A stretch of 64,000 nucleotides of DNA from contig CAIPQU010000068.1 in assembly GCA_903867305.1 (NCBI GenBank), positions 46,478 through 110,477 of the forward strand, written 5' to 3'. The notes beneath the pieces are model-generated. The model saw only the letters and a list, made by a program, of their open reading frames with translations. It ran no database searches and had not been told where the DNA came from. How positions within the stretch are numbered: the stretch's first letter is position 1; each line of letters begins with the position of its first letter. This stretch comes from an uncultured beta proteobacterium (GTDB lineage: Bacteria > Pseudomonadota > Gammaproteobacteria > Burkholderiales > Burkholderiaceae). Shown here piece after piece: positions 40,808-48,887 of this stretch. The position numbers were made by a program, and so were the translations under genes.

Positions 40808-41053
40808 TTATTTTGGAATTAGACCATGTTCTAATAATTTTTTTCTTAAAGTATTTCTATTAATGCCGAGGTATTGAGCCGCTAATGATTGATTCTCATG
40901 AGCATGTTTCATGATCAGGCATAACATAGGTTTTTCAATCGACGCCACCACCATCTCGTAGACATTGGTGGGTGGCACATCCCCAAGATCATCGAGGTAT
41001 CTTTGTAAATGAAGCTCCAAGACTTCAGTGACCGGGTGTTTTTTATTTTCCAT
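40808..41053 (-). CDS. fis: Fis, nucleoid-associated regulator
   Basis: Fis is a small DNA-bending dimer that organises the nucleoid and controls rRNA and many other promoters. The 81-residue protein has the C-terminal helix-turn-helix in NQSLAAQYLGINRNTLRKKL, which is nearly the E. coli recognition sequence, and ends GLIPK. The N-terminal part is shorter than in the 98-residue E. coli form and lacks most of its beta-hairpin arms, as is usual in betaproteobacteria. It lies 8 bases after dusB, the same operon order as in E. coli, where Fis represses its own promoter. Confidence 0.95.
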   Translation of the reverse strand: MENKKHPVTEVLELHLQRYLDDLGDVPPTNVYEMVVASIEKPMLCLIMKHAHENQSLAAQYLGINRNTLRKKLLEHGLIPK

Positions 41054-41061
41054 AACGTAGA

Positions 41062-42078
41062 TTACGCCGCCTCTAAGTATTCGATATGTTCGCAGAATTG
41101 ACTTAATTGGATAAAGTAGTCTTCAACAGCTTGTAATTGTTCTTCACAGGACTCAATGGTGTTCATATGTTGTCTAAAGGTATGTGAATTTCGCATTCCT
41201 TTGCAATACCAGCCGATGTGTTTTCTGGCTGAACGCAAACCAATATATTCCCCATAGAATTGATAATGTTCTAACAGATGCTCTCGCATAATGCTTGAAA
41301 TTTCAGCCACACTCGGTGGGGGCAAGTAATTGCCAGTTTTTAAATAGTAATCAATTTCACGAAAAATCCAAGGACGACCCTGTGCCGCACGACCAATCAT
41401 TACTGCGTCAACACCTGTTTTGGCCAGAACATATTTTGCTTTTTCAGGGGAGTTAATATCCCCATTTGCGACAACTGGGATTTGAATAGCAGCTTTGACA
41501 GCGGCAATCGTTTCATATTCAGCTTCACCATGATATAAATCTGCTTTCGTTCGACCATGAATGGTCAGCATGGCAATTCCACTGTCTTGCGCAATTCTCG
41601 CAATGGTTAAAGCATTTTTATGATCACGGTCCCATCCAGTTCGAATCTTGAGGGTGATGGGAACATCAGCGTGGTTGACTTGGCAACGTTGTACGATCGT
41701 TTTTAAAATTTTTGCTACTAAAGGTTCGTTTTGTAGTAGAGCAGAGCCAGCAGCAATATGGCAAACTTTTTTTGCGGGACAACCCATATTGATATCAATG
41801 ATTTGTGCGCCACGATCAATATTTAGTAGGGCCGCATCAGCCATCATTTCTGGATCTGCCCCAGCAATTTGTACCGCGATAGGCTCTACTTCCCCATCAT
41901 GATTGGCACGCCTGAGAGTTTTTTCACTATTCCACAGCAGAGCATTAGAGGCAATCATTTCAGACACTGCATAGCTTGCGCCAAGCCTCTTACATAACTG
42001 TCGAAAGGGACGATCTGTAACCCCGGCCATGGGGGCTACAAAAAGTTGATTCGATAAGAAGTGTTTACCAATAAACAA
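41062..42078 (-). CDS. dusB: DusB, tRNA-dihydrouridine synthase
   Basis: DusB reduces specific uridines in the tRNA D-loop to dihydrouridine with FMN and NADPH. The sequence has APMAGVTDRPFRQLC near residue 15, the catalytic cysteine in INMGCPAKKV near 96, KIRTGWD near 140 and ANGDINSP near 203. I place the start at the TTG at 42078, because MFIGKHFLSNQLFVAPMAG then aligns residue for residue with the E. coli start. Ten further codons reach another TTG at 42108 without family match. No Shine-Dalgarno precedes either. It heads the dusB-fis unit, and two palindromes lie upstream. Confidence 0.92.
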   Translation of the reverse strand: MFIGKHFLSNQLFVAPMAGVTDRPFRQLCKRLGASYAVSEMIASNALLWNSEKTLRRANHDGEVEPIAVQIAGADPEMMADAALLNIDRGAQIIDINMGCPAKKVCHIAAGSALLQNEPLVAKILKTIVQRCQVNHADVPITLKIRTGWDRDHKNALTIARIAQDSGIAMLTIHGRTKADLYHGEAEYETIAAVKAAIQIPVVANGDINSPEKAKYVLAKTGVDAVMIGRAAQGRPWIFREIDYYLKTGNYLPPPSVAEISSIMREHLLEHYQFYGEYIGLRSARKHIGWYCKGMRNSHTFRQHMNTIESCEEQLQAVEDYFIQLSQFCEHIEYLEAA

Positions 42079-42092
42079 GATGTTAGAGTCAA

Positions 42093-42121
42093 TTGATGAA
42101 AGAAACAAAACTTTAGCACAA
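42093..42121 (-). promoter_or_regulatory. Possible dusB-fis promoter
   Basis: On the minus strand TTGTGC (42121-42116) stands 17 bases before CATCAA (42098-42093), a weak -35/-10 pair that would start transcription just upstream of the dusB TTG. The -35 is one arm of a palindrome. Confidence 0.35.
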
Positions 42122-42149
42122 ATTGTGCCGTATGCCTAAAATTTAGGCA
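42116..42149. promoter_or_regulatory. Two adjacent palindromes, one a Fis-like site
   Basis: GCACAA-A-TTGTGC (42116-42128) and TGCCTAAA-A-TTTAGGCA (42133-42149) are perfect odd-length inverted repeats with centres at 42122 and 42141, 19 bp apart. The 15-bp core of the second, at 42134-42148, fits the Fis pattern GNNYAAAWTTTRNNC at every fixed position. They fill most of the gap between the ubiH-like stop and dusB. In RNA each could form a short hairpin, but no T-run follows. Confidence 0.6.
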
Positions 42150-42156
42150 ATTGAAC

Positions 42157-43323
42157 TCATCTCTGACCAAACATCATTTGTCGGGCTAGTTTGTTTTTTA
42201 GTGGAGGTAACCATTGCAAAGCAGAAAGGGCAAGACCCCTTGAGATCACAAATGGTAAGGCGTTTGTTGCAAAGGCACTTGCCATGAGATCGGTGACTTG
42301 AATCGTCGCATTTCTGTCAGTTTGTCGAAGTTGTTGATAACGAGAAAGTGTTTTGTGTAAATCTTCCCCTAGATGTTCAGACGGCCTAGCGTAAATATAG
42401 TTGAGGGAAGTTGCTAGAGTATGGGCATCGCGTAATCCTAAATTTAAACCTTGTCCAGCAACTGGGTGTAGAGTTTGCGCAGCATTTCCAATCCAGACTT
42501 CCCGGTCAACAACAATATGTTGCTTTATATTTAAGCCTAAGGGGTAGGACTTGCGATGAAAGACATGTAAAAATTTTCCAATCGGCAAATGCAAAGCCTC
42601 TTGCAACTCAAGTAAGAATGTTTTCTCTTCTAATGCGACTAATCGATCAATCGTATTTTGCGAGGCACACCATACAAAATTTTTAAAATTAGGACCTTGA
42701 TGATGAGGAAGTATGGCGATTGGACCTTCTTCAGTAAACCTTTCCCAAGCCATATCTGGAGTGATGTCAGAAACTTCAAGTGAACCAACTAAAGCGGATT
42801 GTCCATAGTCTTTATGACGATCTTTTGCGGATTGCTCATGGAATAATCCCCCATCTGCATGAACCAAACAGGCATCTTCAGCAAGTTGGTCGACGGTCAT
42901 AGGCGCAGAGAAATCAAACGCCCATTCAAAATGTGAAGCGATAGTTTGTAAATGGCGAAGTCGATGGCGTAATGCCAAAATAATGTCGCGATAACGAACA
43001 ATATGACCAAGTGCACTTTGAGCAATTTCATCTTTCGACATCATTGTTTGTCCAAAATGACCACGATGTGAAACATGCACATAATGAATGGCAGGTGCAT
43101 CTTTGACCCAGGCATGCATATTTTCTAATAACTGTTTTGAGCCCTCTGAGATGGCAATACCACGCTCATCCCCGGAAGCTAAAAACTGATCGTCTGAAGG
43201 GTTTTTATCCAGCAAAATTAGGTGAAGGTCGGGATTATTTTCTAGCAACCAAATAGCACAGGCTAGGCCGACAGGACCCGCTCCCTGAATAACTATTTGT
43301 GCAGAATTCAGGGGTATCGTCAT
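42157..43323 (-). CDS. UbiH/UbiF/Coq6-family FAD monooxygenase
   Basis: This 388-residue flavoprotein belongs to the family that hydroxylates the ubiquinone ring (UbiH, UbiF, UbiI and relatives). The FAD-binding GAGPVGLACAIWLLE motif lies at residues 15-29, and the second FAD motif WIGNAAQTLHPVAGQGLNLGLRDA is near 275. The member that hydroxylates a given ring position cannot be told by sequence inspection, and betaproteobacteria often use one enzyme for more than one position, so no exact symbol is given. It overlaps pepP by 4 bases, a pairing (pepP-ubiH) also seen in E. coli. The start is the ATG. Confidence 0.9.
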   Translation of the reverse strand: MTIPLNSAQIVIQGAGPVGLACAIWLLENNPDLHLILLDKNPSDDQFLASGDERGIAISEGSKQLLENMHAWVKDAPAIHYVHVSHRGHFGQTMMSKDEIAQSALGHIVRYRDIILALRHRLRHLQTIASHFEWAFDFSAPMTVDQLAEDACLVHADGGLFHEQSAKDRHKDYGQSALVGSLEVSDITPDMAWERFTEEGPIAILPHHQGPNFKNFVWCASQNTIDRLVALEEKTFLLELQEALHLPIGKFLHVFHRKSYPLGLNIKQHIVVDREVWIGNAAQTLHPVAGQGLNLGLRDAHTLATSLNYIYARPSEHLGEDLHKTLSRYQQLRQTDRNATIQVTDLMASAFATNALPFVISRGLALSALQWLPPLKNKLARQMMFGQR

Positions 43324-44693
43324 GAAGGGTGTGAGCCGTTAGCCATCCAATGCTCAATTTCTGCGACTCCAACGGGAACATCACGCGACAAAATTTCTGG
43401 ACCTTTAGTTTGAATTAATACATCATCTTCGATACGAATTCCAATATTCCAATACTGCTCTGGTACTTCAGGCGCAGGCCTAAAGTAAAGGCCAGGTTCG
43501 ATTGTGAGAACCATACCTGGCCGCAGAATTCGCCAACCATTATCAGCGTCATGCGGTTCACGGTAAGAACCTACATCATGGACATCCATTCCTAGCCAAT
43601 GACTTGTTCGGTGCATATAGTAAGGCTTGTAAGCACCGCTTTCGATAGCCTCTGATAAAGAGCCATGGATTGAATGATCCAGGATGTTTAAATCAAAAAG
43701 TCCTTGAGTCAATATTTTTAAAGCAACGTTATGAGGATCCTGAAAATTCTTTCCTATTACGCATTCTGAAATGGCTGCTTCTTGGGCAGCTAAGACAATT
43801 TCATAGACTTGCTTTTGCGGGCCAGAAAACTTGCCATTGACAGGGAACGTCCTTGTGATGTCAGAAGCGTAACTATCGAGCTCACAACCTGCATCAATCA
43901 AACATAAATCACCATCATTTAACGAGGCATTTCCTGCTCGGTAATGCAAAATACAGGCATTCTCACCCGCAGCAACAATACTATTGTAGGCAACAGATTG
44001 AGAGCCGTTTTTACGAAACTCATAGAGCAATTCTGCTTCGAGATGGTATTCTTTTAAGCCCGGCTGGCAGACCTGCATGGCTTTCAGGTGCCCTTGAGCA
44101 GCTATCTTCGCGGCGAAGCGCATCGTTGAGATTTCTAGCTCATCTTTAAAGAGCCGTTGCTCATGGATGAGTTCCTCAATATCAAAAAATTCTGTTGGTT
44201 TTTTAAAACCTTGGCGAACTTTGGAGGCTAATTGTAGAACCCATTCACGCATTTTTTTATCGATTTGAGCCGAACTAGAGGTTTTATAATAGATACGCGC
44301 AAACCCTGTCATTAAATCGGGCATCATTTGATCCATGTCCTCGACCGAGTACGCGAAATCTATACCAAGATATTCGGTTGCCGCTTCAGGGCCTAAACGG
44401 ATTCCATCCCAAATCTCGCGCTCAAGGTTTTTGGGGCGACAAAACAAATGATGTGTAGTTTTATCCGGATGGACTTGTATTACCAAAAAGGCTTGAGGCT
44501 CTTCAAAGCCTGTTAAATAATAAAAATCACTATCGTGTCGATAGGGAAACTCACTATCTCGATTACGGGGTAGTTCGGGAGCTGTGCCAATAATGGCAAT
44601 ACCGGACCCTGAACTAGCTCGAATGGACTCAGCTAATTGATTCCGACGTGCGCAGAAGTAATTCAACGAGGGGATTGTTTTTATATTCATCAT
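43320..44693 (-). CDS. pepP: PepP, Xaa-Pro aminopeptidase
   Basis: PepP removes an N-terminal residue that precedes proline, using two manganese ions. The 457-residue protein has an N-terminal creatinase-like domain (about 1-170) and a C-terminal pita-bread domain. Metal ligands lie in LIDAGCELDSYASDITRTFPV near 258-270, in HRTSHWLGMDVHDVG near 355 and in the two glutamates TIEPGLYF and RIEDDVLI near 400 and 425. The start overlaps the murU stop by 4 bases; a second ATG follows directly. It is in the usual place before the ubiH-like gene. Confidence 0.95.
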   Translation of the reverse strand: MMNIKTIPSLNYFCARRNQLAESIRASSGSGIAIIGTAPELPRNRDSEFPYRHDSDFYYLTGFEEPQAFLVIQVHPDKTTHHLFCRPKNLEREIWDGIRLGPEAATEYLGIDFAYSVEDMDQMMPDLMTGFARIYYKTSSSAQIDKKMREWVLQLASKVRQGFKKPTEFFDIEELIHEQRLFKDELEISTMRFAAKIAAQGHLKAMQVCQPGLKEYHLEAELLYEFRKNGSQSVAYNSIVAAGENACILHYRAGNASLNDGDLCLIDAGCELDSYASDITRTFPVNGKFSGPQKQVYEIVLAAQEAAISECVIGKNFQDPHNVALKILTQGLFDLNILDHSIHGSLSEAIESGAYKPYYMHRTSHWLGMDVHDVGSYREPHDADNGWRILRPGMVLTIEPGLYFRPAPEVPEQYWNIGIRIEDDVLIQTKGPEILSRDVPVGVAEIEHWMANGSHPS

Positions 44694-45430
44694 TGGTTCA
44701 GTGCTAAAAGTCTATCAGGAGTTCCAACATCATGCCATGAGCACTTTAAAACCTCGCCCTCGACGAGCAATTGGCCCATTGCTTTTTTCAATAATGGCGC
44801 TAGAGGTTCTTTCTGACCAATGGGAATCTCTTTAAACAAGTCCTTATGATAAATCCCAGCCCCAGAAAAAGTATATTTACTTTGTCCGAGAGGATTTGAG
44901 CTTAATTGTTCGTCAGATAAGACATGCGGTGAACTTAAATAAAAATCCCCTTGTCGATGGTGTGCAGGGTTGGGTACTAGAAATAAGTACGCCAGTAAAG
45001 CAGGCCCACCCTCAGAATAGTCGATGCGTAATTGTTCAACAATATCTTGGATCTTTTCAAATGGAAAATTAGGCATATAGGTATCTCCATTGATGACGAA
45101 GAAATAATCACTAGGTTTGAGCAGAGGAAGTGCTTTAGCAATCCCACCAGCGGTCTCAAGTGCGACTTCTTCTTGAGAGTATTCAATGGTTAAATTGATT
45201 TTTGAGCCATCCCCGAATTTCTCCTCAATCAGATGACCAAGCCAGGCATGATTAATGACAATGTGCTCAAAGCCATTGATTGTTAAACCCTCTAAATGAT
45301 ATTGCAGAAGACTTTTGCCATGTATTTCTACAAGTGGCTTTGGCAAAGTATCCGTTAGAGGACGCATTCTTTCCCCGCGCCCAGCCGCCAATATCATTAC
45401 AGGAAAATCAGAAAAAAAAGAATTATTCAT
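44690..45430 (-). CDS. murU: MurU, MurNAc-1-phosphate uridylyltransferase
   Basis: MurU joins UTP and MurNAc-1-phosphate to give UDP-MurNAc, bypassing the fosfomycin-sensitive MurA-MurB steps during cell-wall recycling. The 246 residues show the nucleotidyltransferase signature ILAAGRGERMRPLTDTLPKPL near residue 13 and the metal-binding FVINGDTYMP near 109. It could formally be another sugar-phosphate nucleotidyltransferase, but its coupling to the kinase gene 2 bases upstream (amgK) and divergence from lptD matches the characterised Pseudomonas arrangement. The start is the ATG at 45430. Confidence 0.9.
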   Translation of the reverse strand: MNNSFFSDFPVMILAAGRGERMRPLTDTLPKPLVEIHGKSLLQYHLEGLTINGFEHIVINHAWLGHLIEEKFGDGSKINLTIEYSQEEVALETAGGIAKALPLLKPSDYFFVINGDTYMPNFPFEKIQDIVEQLRIDYSEGGPALLAYLFLVPNPAHHRQGDFYLSSPHVLSDEQLSSNPLGQSKYTFSGAGIYHKDLFKEIPIGQKEPLAPLLKKAMGQLLVEGEVLKCSWHDVGTPDRLLALNQ

Positions 45431-45432
45431 AA

Positions 45433-46452
45433 CTAAAAGGTTAAACCATTTGGACGTTCTTTTTGTTGGGCGGCGTCTAAGATTCTGACTAAAGGTTTAA
45501 AGATAGTGTACCTTTGAGCTACTTTTTCGGTATATTGCAGAACTAGAGGTAGATCTTTGAGATAACCATCTTTACCATCTCGGTGGTAAAGTCTAGCAAA
45601 AATACCCAAAACCTTTAAATGCCGCTGTAACCCCATCCATTCAAAGTCTCTATAAAATTCACCAAAATCAGAGGAAACCGGTAGCCCCTCTTTTTTGGCA
45701 GACTCCCAGTATCTGACAACGTAGTCGATTTGTACTTCTTCGTCCCATCCTACATAAGCATCCCTAAAAATAGATACGAGATCGTAGGTAATTGGGCCAA
45801 TGACAGCGTCCTGAAAATCTAAAATACCAGGACTATTCTGATGAGTAACCATTAAGTTCCTTGAATGGTAGTCACGATGTACAAAAACTGTGGGCTGTCT
45901 TAAAATCTGCTCAATCAGTTGATCAAAAATCAACCCTAGATCCTCTTTTTCTTTCAAACTAAGTTGGTATTGAAGATGTTTAGAAAGATACCATTCCGGG
46001 AATAAATCAAGTTCACGACGAAGTAGAGTTTTATCGTAAAGCGGTAATTCATTCGTTTTTGTATTTTTTTGGATGTTTATCAGTGCATTCGTTGCATCTT
46101 TATACAAATTAGAGGCATTTTGATCATTAATTTCAGAAAAAAGGGTGGTCGTTCCTAAATCACTGAGGAGCAAAAACCCTTCCCTCAGATTCATTTCAAA
46201 GATCTTTGGTACATTGATTTGTGCGTCTAAAAGTAATTGGGCAACATGAATAAAGGGCCTAGAATCTTCTTTATCAACCGGAGCATCCATAACAATAAAA
46301 CTAGGATAACGGTCGTTTTTTCCAAGAACTCGAAAATATCTCCTAAAACTAGCATCACTGGATGCCGGACTAATCGAATTAGCATCAATCCCCAATTCCG
46401 GAGATAAGCTTTTGAGCCAGAGTTTTAATGATTCAAAACGAGTATCTTGCAT
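45433..46452 (-). CDS. amgK: AmgK, MurNAc/GlcNAc anomeric kinase
   Basis: AmgK phosphorylates MurNAc (and GlcNAc) at the anomeric position, feeding MurU. The 339-residue protein is of the aminoglycoside phosphotransferase fold: SSDASFRRYFRV near residue 28, FIVMDAP near 52, the catalytic loop FVHRDYHSRNLMV near 191 and the metal-binding GILDFQDAVIGP near 210. In E. coli this pair is absent, so it marks a lineage using direct MurNAc reuse. The start lies 34 bp from the divergent lptD ATG. MupP, the phosphatase expected between AnmK and AmgK, is not in the window. Confidence 0.9.
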   Translation of the reverse strand: MQDTRFESLKLWLKSLSPELGIDANSISPASSDASFRRYFRVLGKNDRYPSFIVMDAPVDKEDSRPFIHVAQLLLDAQINVPKIFEMNLREGFLLLSDLGTTTLFSEINDQNASNLYKDATNALINIQKNTKTNELPLYDKTLLRRELDLFPEWYLSKHLQYQLSLKEKEDLGLIFDQLIEQILRQPTVFVHRDYHSRNLMVTHQNSPGILDFQDAVIGPITYDLVSIFRDAYVGWDEEVQIDYVVRYWESAKKEGLPVSSDFGEFYRDFEWMGLQRHLKVLGIFARLYHRDGKDGYLKDLPLVLQYTEKVAQRYTIFKPLVRILDAAQQKERPNGLTF

Positions 46453-46461
46453 AATGGTTCG

Positions 46462-46467
46462 TATAAT
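46462..46467 (+). promoter_or_regulatory. Consensus -10 box before lptD
   Basis: TATAAT lies 19 bases before the lptD ATG in the 34-bp divergent gap. No good -35 is seen at 16-18 bases, so another sigma factor or an activator may be involved. The opposite strand reads TATTAT in the same place and could serve amgK. Confidence 0.45.
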
Positions 46468-46486
46468 AAAAGGGTTAGAGAATTAA

Positions 46487-48853
46487 ATGTCAAAATCATA
46501 CTCACCCCTATATCAACTGCACATCCATTTTAAAGTTCGTGGGTGGGTATATTCATTGCCAACAGCGTTATTTTGCCTGTATTTGCCAGTTTACGGTGCG
46601 ACGGAATCAAGCGATCAAATTTTACAAAGCCCGATTGCTTTAAAGTTGGATGACCAATTACAGATCCAGCGATCAATTCCTGACAGTCAAGCCATTACGT
46701 TTACAAAGAGTGTCGAGGCCCAGGGTGTGAATGATCGCAAAGTGGACCTCAAAAAAGATGCTGAAATCAGAAGAAATGGTACTGTGATTAAGGGCGATGA
46801 ACTGCGTTACAACGTGGATACAGACATTGCCACTGGTGAAGGAAATGTGTTGGTAAACAAACCCACGACCTCATTTACTGGGCCTCGAGCCCAAATTAAA
46901 CTCGATTCAAAACAAGGTTGGATGGACAACCCTCAATATGAATTGAAAGAATCAAGAGGTATTGGTTTCGCTCGCAAAGCAGAATTTTTAGACGATGATC
47001 GTACCTATTTGACTCAACCAATATATTCAACCTGTAGCCCGCAAAATTTAGATTGGTACTTTTCATCCAAAGACTTATTGATTGATCAATCAACAAACGA
47101 TGCGACTGGTGAAGATGGAGTCCTTCATTTTTTTCAGACCCCAGTTTTTTACATGCCGTATTTTTCAATACCTCTTGGATCAGAACGTCGTTCTGGTTTA
47201 TTACCACCAACGGTTGGAGTTAGTACTAATACTGGATTTGATTTAACGACGCCATATTATGTAAACATTGCACCCAATCGTGATTTAACCCTTTATCCCA
47301 GGTACATGAGCTCCCGAGGAAATCAGCTTGGTGGTGAGTATCGGTATTTGGAGCCGACATATTCCGGTATTTTAAAAGGCGAGTATTTACCTAATGATAT
47401 TGGAACTGGAACTAATCGTTGGGCATACAGTTGGATGCATCAAGAGTTACTCGCGCCAGGTCTTACAGCATATTCGAATATCAACCGTGTTTCAGATGAT
47501 AATTATGCTACTGATTTAGGGCGCACGATTGGTCAGGGTATTGCTCGCCAATTTGTTCAAGAGGCTGGAGTTAACTACACTCTATCTGGATGGACTTTTT
47601 TAACGAGGGTTCAGAAATTTCAAACACTACAATCTGATCCTAACAATTACATCATCCCTCCTTATGATCGCGAACCTGAGTTAAATGCATTATTTCGTAA
47701 CCCAGATTGGTATGGGTCCATGTTTACTTTTCAAGGTAACTTAACTCGATTTACTTACTCCGGGGCACTGGATGCACCAGGACTTGCGATACCTAATCGT
47801 GGATATTCATCTGCGGATAGAGGCTTTATTAATACGGGTATCAGTTATCCTTTTGTTGAGCCTGGCTATTATGTAACTCCTAGATTTAGCGTGCGTGCCA
47901 ATACTTACAATATGTTGGGAAATGAAAATTACCCAGGCCTCTCACAAAGCTTTGCCGTACCAATTATGAGCTTAGATTCTGGTCTATTCTTTGAAAGGAA
48001 TGCACCAGAACTACAAACTATTTTTGGCCGTAATATGTTAATAACATTAGAACCAAGAGCTTTTTATGTTTACTCACCATACGTAAATCAAACGCAAATA
48101 CCCCTATTTGATACGGCTTCCTCTGGATTTGGTACGGCTCAGATATTTTCAGAAAACACTTTTGTTGGTAACGATAGAATAGCTGATAACAACAAATTGA
48201 CAGTGGGTGTAACGTCCAAGATACTAGATGCCGATACCGGGGTTGAGCGTGTTCGTGGCACACTTGCGCAACGTTATGACTTTTCTGGCCAAAGAGTTGG
48301 CCTGTATGGGGATCAACTGAATCCTACACCGTATACAGATATCTTAATGGGATTATCGACCCGCCTCAGTGGAAATATTAACCTTGATTTTCTGGAGCAA
48401 TACAATCAGGATTTAAATAGAACTGTTCAAACCACGACCACGGCAAGTTGGAGACCAGCTCCACGTAAAACCGTTAACCTTAGCTATCGCTATATTTATG
48501 ACACGAATTTGTTAACAACCTCTATTTACCAATATGAGGTTTCTGGACAGTGGCCAATTACAAAATCACTTTACGGAATTGGGCGTTGGAATTTTGACCA
48601 ATTAAGTAGCAAAACATTAAATGCTTTAGCGGGCTTAGAATATGACCAAGATTGTTGGGCTTTTCGATTTGCATTTAACCGATATGTAACCTCATCACTT
48701 ACTACGGCATCAAGTCTTTATTTTCAAATCGAGTTTAAGGGTTTGACTGGTGTTGGAAATAATCCAATTAGTGTAATGACCCTGAATATTCCTGGTTATT
48801 TGCCGGTCAGCCAAAAACCGATACCATTGTCTAGATTTGAGACTTATGAATAG
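46487..48853 (+). CDS. lptD: LptD, outer membrane LPS assembly protein
   Basis: LptD is the beta-barrel that inserts LPS into the outer leaflet with the lipoprotein LptE. The 788 residues have a hydrophobic signal region (about 20-38) after a long basic N-terminus, an OstA-like periplasmic domain (GDELRYNVDTDIATGEGNVLV near 104) and a barrel domain from about 210 that starts LGSERRSGLLPPTVGVSTNTG. Cysteines are near 183 and 728, one in the CSP motif and one in the DCWAF motif, consistent with the interdomain disulfide. It starts the lptD-surA-pdxA-rsmA unit. The partner LptE is not here. Confidence 0.96.
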   Translation: MSKSYSPLYQLHIHFKVRGWVYSLPTALFCLYLPVYGATESSDQILQSPIALKLDDQLQIQRSIPDSQAITFTKSVEAQGVNDRKVDLKKDAEIRRNGTVIKGDELRYNVDTDIATGEGNVLVNKPTTSFTGPRAQIKLDSKQGWMDNPQYELKESRGIGFARKAEFLDDDRTYLTQPIYSTCSPQNLDWYFSSKDLLIDQSTNDATGEDGVLHFFQTPVFYMPYFSIPLGSERRSGLLPPTVGVSTNTGFDLTTPYYVNIAPNRDLTLYPRYMSSRGNQLGGEYRYLEPTYSGILKGEYLPNDIGTGTNRWAYSWMHQELLAPGLTAYSNINRVSDDNYATDLGRTIGQGIARQFVQEAGVNYTLSGWTFLTRVQKFQTLQSDPNNYIIPPYDREPELNALFRNPDWYGSMFTFQGNLTRFTYSGALDAPGLAIPNRGYSSADRGFINTGISYPFVEPGYYVTPRFSVRANTYNMLGNENYPGLSQSFAVPIMSLDSGLFFERNAPELQTIFGRNMLITLEPRAFYVYSPYVNQTQIPLFDTASSGFGTAQIFSENTFVGNDRIADNNKLTVGVTSKILDADTGVERVRGTLAQRYDFSGQRVGLYGDQLNPTPYTDILMGLSTRLSGNINLDFLEQYNQDLNRTVQTTTTASWRPAPRKTVNLSYRYIYDTNLLTTSIYQYEVSGQWPITKSLYGIGRWNFDQLSSKTLNALAGLEYDQDCWAFRFAFNRYVTSSLTTASSLYFQIEFKGLTGVGNNPISVMTLNIPGYLPVSQKPIPLSRFETYE

Positions 48854-48887
48854 CAAGCTAACCTATTTGTCGTATTATTAAATACTT

